Of a stretch of 7,398 bases of DNA, positions 1-5,676 are shown piece after piece. Position 1 is the first letter of the stretch. Every line of letters starts with the position of its first letter. Location: NCBI GenBank assembly GCA_038209145.1, contig JBBQXZ010000239.1, forward strand, positions 1-7,398, given 5' to 3'. Both the position numbers and the translations under genes were made by a program. Source of the DNA: Lunatibacter sp038209145. GTDB taxonomy: Bacteria > Bacteroidota > Bacteroidia > Cytophagales > Cyclobacteriaceae. Below the pieces are notes generated by a model. It saw nothing but the letters and a program-made list of their open reading frames with translations, did no database searches and was not told the DNA's origin.

Positions 1-1
1 A

Positions 2-547
2 TTTACCCGCTCCACAGGTTTGACGGAATTTCCGGACTACCTTACTCCTTATATTAATGGAGACGTTTTGGAAGTCTATGGAAACGGAGAAATCAATTAT
101 AAGATCAACGGGGTACATGCCAAGGTTTCCGTTATCTGGAATTATGTGGCGCCGGAAGGCTCTGCGGACACCCATTATTCCATCATGCGTGGTACAACTT
201 CCAACTTGGTGATCCGACAGGACAAAAAGGAAAATTACAAAACGGAATTATATATCGAGCCTGTGGAAGGTACTGACTTGGCCTCTTTTGAAGAAACGCT
301 TAAACAAAAAGTTTCGGATTTGGGAAGTAAGTTTCAGGGGCTTGGTGTGGTAAAGGTAGAAGGGGAGAATTCCTGGAGAATTGAGATCCCACAGGCTTTC
401 AGAACCAACCATGAAGACCATTTCCGGGAAGTGACTCAAAAATACATCGAATACCTGACCGCGGGTCAGTTGCCTGATTGGGAAGTTCCCAATATGATTA
501 CCAAGTACTACGTTACCACCAAAGGGTTGGAAATGGCAGGTCAATAG
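2..547 (+). CDS. Putative NAD(P)-dependent sugar oxidoreductase, C-terminal part (5' end outside window)
   Basis: The reading frame is open from base 2 to a TAG stop at 545-547, giving 181 visible residues. The gene begins upstream of the window, and the in-frame TTG at 20 is only an internal leucine codon. The visible part contains the blocks THYSIMRGT (about residues 57-65) and YKTELYIEP, then EDHFREVTQKYIEYL near the end. I recognise these from the C-terminal domain called 'putative oxidoreductase C-terminal domain', found behind a Gfo/Idh/MocA-type Rossmann domain in Bacteroidota proteins. Such enzymes are thought to oxidise or reduce sugar-like substrates with NAD(P)(H). The nucleotide-binding half, any signal peptide and the catalytic lysine motif are all off the left edge, so cofactor and location cannot be judged. 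The gene shares strand and theme with those downstream, but a candidate terminator and a 138-bp gap separate it from them. The family call is fairly confident; the substrate is unknown. Confidence 0.78.
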   Translation, partial: FTRSTGLTEFPDYLTPYINGDVLEVYGNGEINYKINGVHAKVSVIWNYVAPEGSADTHYSIMRGTTSNLVIRQDKKENYKTELYIEPVEGTDLASFEETLKQKVSDLGSKFQGLGVVKVEGENSWRIEIPQAFRTNHEDHFREVTQKYIEYLTAGQLPDWEVPNMITKYYVTTKGLEMAGQ

Positions 548-550
548 CCG

Positions 551-602
551 AGGAAAGGGATGCCAGTTCGCCAAGTAATTTTGGAAAATGCCTTTCCTTT
601 TT
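551..602 (+). terminator. Candidate intrinsic terminator after the first oxidoreductase gene
   Basis: AGGAAAGG at 551-558 is perfectly complementary to CCTTTCCT at 591-598, and the right arm runs into five T's (598-602). The 32-base interior can form a small nested hairpin, CCAA (571-574) with TTGG (581-584). The structure begins three bases after the TAG stop. The loop is long and the stem is half A-T, so it is weaker than the terminator at 5590. It still fits an end of the upstream transcription unit. Confidence 0.42.
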
Positions 603-603
603 C

Positions 604-620
604 TGTCAGACAACCTGACA
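604..620. promoter_or_regulatory. Small inverted repeat, possible operator
   Basis: TGTCAG (604-609) and CTGACA (615-620) are perfect inverted arms around a five-base spacer. The repeat lies just upstream of the candidate -7 element at 636-643, where the -33 contact region would fall. A regulator bound here could control the hydrolase/isomerase/oxidoreductase operon. Six-base arms can occur by chance, and no second copy was seen before the other genes, so this is a weak call. Confidence 0.25.
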
Positions 621-635
621 CGAATAATAAAAATA

Positions 636-643
636 TAACTTTG
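636..643 (+). promoter_or_regulatory. Candidate Bacteroidota-type -7 promoter element
   Basis: TAACTTTG is an exact match to TAnnTTTG, the -7 consensus recognised by the primary sigma factor in Bacteroidota. Transcription would start near 650, leaving a leader of about 36 bases before the ATG at 686. No good TTTG -33 element is visible at the usual spacing; the interval holds the inverted repeat at 604-620 instead. The position after a candidate terminator and before the first gene of a compact block supports the call. Confidence 0.42.
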
Positions 644-685
644 ATTTTAAAACCTAAGTAATTAATAACCCGGAAGTTTTCATCC

Positions 686-1948
686 ATGAAAAATACACGT
701 AGAGATTTTATTAAAGTATCGGGTCTGGCCGGATTGGGCCTTGCAGGAGGAGGGGAATGGGTTCTCGGGTCGGGAGTTAAGCCCCTTGTTTCTGCACCAG
801 TATCCCCCGTGGAGCCAAATATAATAGGAGGCTATGGTCCTTGGGCAAACAGCCTGCATGGGGACGATCTTCCCAAGTTGTCCTTCCGAAAGACGGAATT
901 TACTGATCTGGAAAGCTGGAAGAAGAAAGCAATGGCAAAAATCCAAGACAGGTTGGGCATTCCCGATCTGGGTCAAACGCCCAAGGTGACCGTGCACAAA
1001 TCCTATGTATACGATGGCCTGCAAATCGAAGAAATCAGCTGGCAGCTTCCTTATGGCAATCCTACCAAAGGCTTGGTACTGAAACCTGCGGGGGCCACTG
1101 GAAAACTTCCGGGAATATTGGCCTTCCACTGCCATGGTGGAAACAAGTACTTTGGACTTCGAAAAATCACCAAAACCAGCGACAATCCCCATGAACTAAT
1201 GGTGGCGCATCAAGATCACTATTATGAAGGAAAGGCATGGGCCAATGAGGTTGCCAAGCGAGGCTATGTGGTGTTGATTGCGGATGCATTTACATTTGCG
1301 AGCCGTCGGGTTATGCTCGCGGATATTCCCGAGCGGCAGCGAAGGGGATTGAATGACAAAAACCCTGAGGTTCCGGAGAATATAAAAGCCTACAACGAAT
1401 GGGCTTCAGATCACGAACATATCATGGCCAAGTCCCTCTTTTGCGGAGGGACCACCTGGCCGGGCGTGTTTTTTGCCGAAGACAGGGTGGCGTTGGATAT
1501 ACTTTGCGACCGGGATGACGTCAATGACCAAAAAATTGGTTGTGGTGGTTTATCAGGCGGAGGCATGCGCACCGTAATGACTGGTGGCTTGGATCCTCGG
1601 ATATCCTGCGCAGTGTGTATCGGCTTTATGACCACCTGGACAGACTTTCTCTTGCATAAATCCTTTACCCATACCTGGATGGCGTATGTTCCCATTCTTC
1701 CCCAAGAACTGGATTTCCCCGAAATCTTGGGGCTGCGGGCACCCTTGCCAACGCTTGTGCTCAACGACATTGATGATTCATTGTACACCATGCCGGAAAT
1801 GGAAAAGGCCGATAAAATTCTTCAGGAGATTTATAGCAAAGCAGGAGCTTCTCAAAATTACCAATGCTCATATTATCCCGGTCCCCACAAATTTGACCAA
1901 GCCATGCAGCAGGAGGCCTTTGACTGGTTTGACAAATGGTTGAAATAA
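686..1948 (+). CDS. Tat-exported alpha/beta hydrolase (acetylxylan esterase / dienelactone hydrolase-like)
   Basis: This 420-residue protein begins with a twin-arginine signal: RRDFIK at residues 5-10, a Gly/Ala/Leu-rich stretch, and a possible cleavage site after VSA (residue 37). The body is an alpha/beta hydrolase. HCHGG (148-152) is the oxyanion-hole strand. GLSGGG puts the nucleophile at Ser290. The APLP segment (352-355) precedes the acid loop, and PHKFD gives the catalytic His401. Aligned on the shared proline with the other two hydrolases of the window, Asp364 is the best acid candidate; Asp361 and Asp363 lie next to it. The fold suggests cleavage of an ester on a carbohydrate or small ester substrate, but no specificity motif is recognisable. 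It is not the CE15 glucuronoyl esterase pattern. The ATG at 686 is chosen because the Tat motif follows at once. It is probably the first gene of the block and ends 42 bases before the next hydrolase. A Tat signal is unusual for a hydrolase without a cofactor. Confidence 0.85.
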   Translation: MKNTRRDFIKVSGLAGLGLAGGGEWVLGSGVKPLVSAPVSPVEPNIIGGYGPWANSLHGDDLPKLSFRKTEFTDLESWKKKAMAKIQDRLGIPDLGQTPKVTVHKSYVYDGLQIEEISWQLPYGNPTKGLVLKPAGATGKLPGILAFHCHGGNKYFGLRKITKTSDNPHELMVAHQDHYYEGKAWANEVAKRGYVVLIADAFTFASRRVMLADIPERQRRGLNDKNPEVPENIKAYNEWASDHEHIMAKSLFCGGTTWPGVFFAEDRVALDILCDRDDVNDQKIGCGGLSGGGMRTVMTGGLDPRISCAVCIGFMTTWTDFLLHKSFTHTWMAYVPILPQELDFPEILGLRAPLPTLVLNDIDDSLYTMPEMEKADKILQEIYSKAGASQNYQCSYYPGPHKFDQAMQQEAFDWFDKWLK

Positions 1949-1990
1949 TGTATCCAATTAATTGAACAATTACTTCAAACACACTAAATA

Positions 1991-3190
1991 ATGACTAGTA
2001 AGTTCCATAGATTCCTTATTTACCCAGTTGTAGTTTATCTTTGGGTTTTCTTCCCAACTACTGGAAATAGCCAAAACAATGCCGTGCTGGATGACATGCT
2101 CTGCGTAGGAGCCCACTGGACCGAGGCAGAGGGAGCCGAGTTTCTAGCTTCCATGCGGAAAAACTACACCACAAAAAAGGAATGGGAGTCCCGTGCAGTC
2201 TCCATCCGAAAGCAGGTACTAAAAGGAACCGGACTGGAGAAATTCCCCAAAAAGACTCCGTTAAATCCCGTTTTTGGTGAAGTCAGGGAGTTTGATGGAT
2301 ATCAGGTTCAAAACGTGGCCTTCGAAAGTTTGCCCGGTGTTTTTGTGACGGGAAGTCTGTATTCGCCGAAAGGCAATCAGAAAAACCTACCCGGTATCCT
2401 TTCCCCTCATGGACATTGGAGTGAGCCGGGAGATGTAGGCCGCTATCGGGCTGATGCCCAAAAACGGTTTGCGAGCATGGCCAGAATGGGAGCCATGGTT
2501 TGGGCGTATGATGCGGTGGGTTACGCTGAAATGGAAGAAATTGGCTGGGAGCACAAACATCCGGACGCCTTGAAGCAACAGCTCTGGAATAGCATCCGTG
2601 GGGTTGATTTTTTGTTGGAAATGGGTGCTAAACCTGACAAAATAGCCGTAACGGGTGCCTCAGGAGGGGGAACTCAAGCGTTTCTTTTGACGGCAGTAGA
2701 TGATAGGATAGCCGTTTCTGTTCCGGTAGTGATGGTTTCAGCCCACTTCTTTGGCGGTTGTGTATGTGAAAGCGGTATGCCCATCCACAAAGCGAAAAAT
2801 TTCCAAACCAACAACGTGGAAATTGCTGCCCTGGCAGCTCCCAAACCGATGCTTTTGGTGTCGGTAGGTGGTGATTGGACCAAAAACAATCCCCAGGTAG
2901 AATTTCCGCATCTCCAACATATTTATGGGTTAACAGGCAAAAAAGACTTGGTCGAAAACGTTCACATACCCGAAGACCAGCACGGCTATGACGATAAGAA
3001 GCGTCAGGCCGTTTATCCCTTTTTGGCCAAACACTTGGGTTTGGACCTAAGTAAGGCATTGCATGCGGACGGTTCCCTCAACGAAACGGCCGTTACCTTG
3101 GAAGATCAGCGGGATCTGTACGTCTTTTCCGATAAAAATTCTTTCCCACCCCATGGCATTAAAAACAATAGTGGAGTTAAATGGAAATAA
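1991..3190 (+). CDS. Sec-secreted alpha/beta hydrolase (acetylxylan esterase-like)
   Basis: This protein has 399 residues. The N-terminus has a short basic region and a hydrophobic core (about residues 8-22), with a likely cleavage site near GNS (25-27), so it should be a Sec substrate. Hydrolase landmarks are HGHW (140-143) for the oxyanion hole, GASGGG with nucleophile Ser224, AAPKP (282-286) before the acid loop, Asp295 as the likely acid, and Asp-Gln-His-Gly with catalytic His331. A block around HFFGGCVCES (252-261) holds two closely spaced cysteines after the nucleophile helix. The region before the catalytic fold (FPKKTPLNP, then a GYQVQNVAFES-type strand) matches the corresponding part of the large hydrolase at 5677, so the two are homologous. 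It probably removes an ester group in the periplasm; the substrate is unknown. It lies 42 bases after the previous gene and 64 bases before the TIM-barrel gene, consistent with co-transcription. Confidence 0.85.
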   Translation: MTSKFHRFLIYPVVVYLWVFFPTTGNSQNNAVLDDMLCVGAHWTEAEGAEFLASMRKNYTTKKEWESRAVSIRKQVLKGTGLEKFPKKTPLNPVFGEVREFDGYQVQNVAFESLPGVFVTGSLYSPKGNQKNLPGILSPHGHWSEPGDVGRYRADAQKRFASMARMGAMVWAYDAVGYAEMEEIGWEHKHPDALKQQLWNSIRGVDFLLEMGAKPDKIAVTGASGGGTQAFLLTAVDDRIAVSVPVVMVSAHFFGGCVCESGMPIHKAKNFQTNNVEIAALAAPKPMLLVSVGGDWTKNNPQVEFPHLQHIYGLTGKKDLVENVHIPEDQHGYDDKKRQAVYPFLAKHLGLDLSKALHADGSLNETAVTLEDQRDLYVFSDKNSFPPHGIKNNSGVKWK

Positions 3191-3254
3191 ACTTCAAATG
3201 AAAAACGATACGCATAATTTATGAATTAATTGACAATAATTTAAAACTCAAAAA

Positions 3255-4139
3255 ATGAACAACCTACTAACCCGAAGGGATTTTGTAAAGAAAACCCTGG
3301 CGACCAGCCTTGCCGTTGGCACACTGGGAGGTTTATCTCTTCCCCGACTGTTTGCCCAAGATTCAGGAATGAAGCTGGGCTTGGTCACGTATCAATGGGG
3401 CAAAGACTGGAACCTTGCCGACCTGATTGCCAACTGTGAAAAAACCGGCTACATGGGCGTCGAACTTCGCACAGAGCATGCCCATGGCGTGGAGAGCAGC
3501 CTTTCGAAAAAAGAAAGAAAAGAAGTAAAGAAAAGGTTTGCGAACAGTCCAGTCACTTGCCTGGGGTATGGAAGTAACTATGAATACCACAGCCCCGACC
3601 CGGCGGTCTTGCAAAAGAACATTTCCGGCACAAAGGATTATATTAAGCTTTGTAAGGACATCGGAGCTACGGGATTGAAAGTAAAGCCAAACACCATCCC
3701 TGAAGGTGTTTCCCAAGAAAAGACCGTGGCCCAAATTGCAGCTTCCTTCAATGAGGTGGGAAAATTTGCCCAGGATTACGGGCAACTTATCCGGGTGGAA
3801 GTACACGGTAGAACCACACAGGAATTGCCTGTGATGAAAGCCATCTTTGACCAGGTAACGGAGAAGAATGTCGTCATCTGCTGGAACAGCAACGATACGG
3901 ATCTGAAGGCACCCGGTTTGGAAGCCAATTTCAACATGGTCAAACAATGGCTGGGAGACACTTCCCATTGTCGGGCTTTTAGCGAGACCGACTACCCGTT
4001 TCAGGAGCTTTTCGGATTACTTAAGGGCGCAGACTACAAGGGATGGATCTTGTTGGAGGCCCACAGCAATCCGGATGACAAAGTTGCCGCAATGGAGAGG
4101 GAGAAAAAATTATTCGAAGAAATGATAAGCCGTGTCTGA
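3255..4139 (+). CDS. Tat-exported TIM-barrel sugar isomerase/epimerase-like protein
   Basis: This 294-residue protein belongs to the xylose-isomerase-like TIM-barrel family (sugar phosphate isomerase/epimerase annotation) and has the normal length. It begins with a twin-arginine signal: TRRDFVKK at residues 6-13, a hydrophobic stretch, and a likely cleavage after LFA (residue 34). Barrel landmarks are KLGLVTYQWG (strand 1, about 40-49), GYMGVELR (65-72), VEVHGR (181-186), ICWNSND (208-214), SHCRAF (237-242) and GWILLEAH (263-270). Candidate metal and substrate ligands are Glu182, His184, Asn211, His238 and Glu268. The family isomerises, epimerises or dehydrates sugars, often with a divalent metal. 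Export argues against a phosphorylated cytoplasmic sugar as substrate. Pairing with a Tat-exported Gfo/Idh/MocA enzyme is a recurring arrangement in Bacteroidota and suggests work on an oxidised (keto-) sugar, which is inference. The ATG at 3255 is preceded by an A-rich leader without a Shine-Dalgarno sequence. Confidence 0.85.
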   Translation: MNNLLTRRDFVKKTLATSLAVGTLGGLSLPRLFAQDSGMKLGLVTYQWGKDWNLADLIANCEKTGYMGVELRTEHAHGVESSLSKKERKEVKKRFANSPVTCLGYGSNYEYHSPDPAVLQKNISGTKDYIKLCKDIGATGLKVKPNTIPEGVSQEKTVAQIAASFNEVGKFAQDYGQLIRVEVHGRTTQELPVMKAIFDQVTEKNVVICWNSNDTDLKAPGLEANFNMVKQWLGDTSHCRAFSETDYPFQELFGLLKGADYKGWILLEAHSNPDDKVAAMEREKKLFEEMISRV

Positions 4140-4196
4140 TCCCAAGACTTGGAGTATCTCAACAAGAAAATTATCAACAGTAACCAAATAGCAGTA

Positions 4197-5570
4197 ATGA
4201 CACAACGCAGAGATTTTATTAAAAAGAGTTTGTTGGGAGGGGCGGGTATAGCCGTTGCCGGCATGTCCATGAGTGCCAAATCCTATGGCAAGATTATCGG
4301 GGCCAATGACCGGCTGCATCTGGCAGTAATCGGAATCAGAGGCCAGGGAACCAATCACCTCAACCAATTTTCCAAATTAAAAGAGAGCAGGAATGTGGTC
4401 ATCAAAACGCTTTGTGACGCGGATGAGAACACCTGGGCCGAAAAGGTAAAACTGGTACAAGACCAAACAGGCGATAAGCCGGGTACGGCCTATGACATGC
4501 GCAAGGTGTTTGAGGATCAAGAAATAGATGCAGTTTCCTTTGCTACGCCAAACCATTGGCATGCACTGGGAGCAATCTGGGCCGCCCAGGCGGGCAAACA
4601 TGCATTTGTCGAAAAACCTGCCAGCCATAACATTTATGAAGGGCGGAAAATGATCGAAGCTGCCAGAAAATACGACGTAATCATGCAAGTCGGTTTTCAA
4701 AACCGCTCCATTGCCAATGTCATGGAGGGGATGAAATTCCTCCATGAAGGTGGGATAGGAGAGGTCTATATGGCTCGGGGGCTGTGCTATAAGCCGAGGA
4801 ATTCCTTTGGAATAGCCAAGGACAGCATGCCTCCAGCGGGTCTACACTATGACTTGTGGCTCGGTCCAGCCCCGTACAGGGGGTACAACGAGAAACGGAG
4901 CCATTACAACTGGCACTGGCATTGGGATACCGGCAACGGGGATACCGGCAATCAGGGACCCCACCAGTTTGACGTAGCCCGATGGGGATTGAACAAAAAT
5001 GAGCATCCGGTCAGTGTATATTCCACTGGGGGTATTTATGGCATGTCTCCTTCCGAATGCTCCCAAGAGACTCCCAACACCCAAACCTCCATCTTCAAAT
5101 ACAGTGATGGAAAGGTATTGGAATTTGAAACCAGAGGTCGCTATACCCATGGTGAATCAAGCTTGGGCATTCAGATAGGTAACATGTTTTATGGAACAGA
5201 CGGGTACATGGAGGTAGACGGCGGCACGTGGAAAGCATTCCGCAAGAATGAAAAAGAACCCTTTGCCCAATCCGCCAAAGAGAAGGCACCCGCTTCCAGC
5301 GGATCGAATGTCCTTGCTGCTCCTGGAGGAGCGGAGCATTATGCCAACTTCCTGGACGCCATCCGCAAGGGAGACCGCTATGCACTGAACTGCGATATCC
5401 GGGAAGGATACTATTCTTCAGCATTGCCGGCAATGGCCAATGTTTCTTACCGACTGGGAAGAAGCCTTAATTTCATGGGCGAATATGAGAAATTTGCCAA
5501 TGATACCGAAGCAGACACCATGCTGAGCCGTCCAAGCCGACCACCATACGTGGTTCCGGCACAGGTTTAA
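4197..5570 (+). CDS. Tat-exported Gfo/Idh/MocA family NAD(P)-dependent oxidoreductase
   Basis: This is a 457-residue protein when started at the ATG at 4197. The frame is open back to a TTG at 4149, but the ATG puts the Tat motif RRDFIKK at residues 4-10, as expected for an exported member. The Rossmann part has AVIGIRGQG (43-51), a GxGxxG variant; ATPNHWHA (116-123); and EKP (139-141), whose lysine is the conserved catalytic or substrate-contacting residue. GNGDTGNQGPHQFD (247-259) supplies His256 in the active site, and the C-terminal half ends in the RPxRPPYVVP pattern typical of the 'bacterial type' C-terminal domain. Such enzymes oxidise or reduce sugar hydroxyl/keto groups with NAD(P). 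Tat export suits them because the cofactor can be bound before translocation, as known for glucose-fructose oxidoreductase of Zymomonas. It follows the TIM-barrel gene by 57 bases and is the last gene before a strong terminator. The exact sugar is unknown. Confidence 0.9.
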   Translation: MTQRRDFIKKSLLGGAGIAVAGMSMSAKSYGKIIGANDRLHLAVIGIRGQGTNHLNQFSKLKESRNVVIKTLCDADENTWAEKVKLVQDQTGDKPGTAYDMRKVFEDQEIDAVSFATPNHWHALGAIWAAQAGKHAFVEKPASHNIYEGRKMIEAARKYDVIMQVGFQNRSIANVMEGMKFLHEGGIGEVYMARGLCYKPRNSFGIAKDSMPPAGLHYDLWLGPAPYRGYNEKRSHYNWHWHWDTGNGDTGNQGPHQFDVARWGLNKNEHPVSVYSTGGIYGMSPSECSQETPNTQTSIFKYSDGKVLEFETRGRYTHGESSLGIQIGNMFYGTDGYMEVDGGTWKAFRKNEKEPFAQSAKEKAPASSGSNVLAAPGGAEHYANFLDAIRKGDRYALNCDIREGYYSSALPAMANVSYRLGRSLNFMGEYEKFANDTEADTMLSRPSRPPYVVPAQV

Positions 5571-5589
5571 GGTATAAACAATTACTGAA

Positions 5590-5636
5590 ACTTATCCTTC
5601 CGGGTCATATTACCCGGAAGGGTAAGTCTTTTTTTT
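5590..5636 (+). terminator. Strong intrinsic terminator closing the operon
   Basis: A 16-bp stem pairs 5590-5605 with 5612-5627 around a six-base loop (CATATT). The only non-Watson-Crick pair is one G-U. A run of eight T's follows at 5629-5636. The inner ten pairs (CCTTCCGGGT with ACCCGGAAGG) are perfect. It begins 20 bases after the stop codon of the oxidoreductase gene. The T-run is on the + strand only, so it stops rightward transcription. Confidence 0.92.
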
Positions 5637-5676
5637 ACCCAGCGTCAAAATATGCCACCCCTAATTCTTTAAATTT

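Noticed and set aside
20..22. TTG as the start of the left-edge gene
   Set aside because: The frame is open to the window edge and the visible part is only a C-terminal domain, so the codon is internal.
680..1192. Minus-strand frame of 170 codons opposite the first hydrolase gene
   Set aside because: It lies almost entirely inside a gene with a Tat signal and clear hydrolase motifs, and its own translation shows no recognisable domain.
1541..1567. CE15 glucuronoyl esterase identity for the first hydrolase
   Set aside because: The nucleophile elbow is GLSGGG; CE15 enzymes have a GCSRxGK-type motif, which is absent here.
3363..3968. Minus-strand frame of 201 codons opposite the TIM-barrel gene
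   Set aside because: It is fully contained in a well-supported gene and has no domain pattern; long antisense frames are common in such coding sequence.
4142..4152. Short palindrome CCAAG-A-CTTGG after the TIM-barrel stop codon
   Set aside because: Five-base arms with a one-base centre are too short to form a hairpin, it has no T-run, and it occurs easily by chance.
4149..4196. TTG start extending the oxidoreductase by 16 residues
   Set aside because: The extension would put a polar stretch in front of the twin-arginine motif. The ATG at 4197 places the motif at residues 4-10, as in its neighbours.
701..4223. Identical 15-base direct repeat (701-715 and 4209-4223) in two genes
   Set aside because: Both copies encode the Arg-Asp-Phe-Ile-Lys part of the Tat signal; shared protein motif and codon use explain it without a mobile element.
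5660..5669. TAATTCTT as a promoter -7 box for the last gene
   Set aside because: It does not match TAnnTTTG well and has no -33 partner, so it is not reported as a feature.
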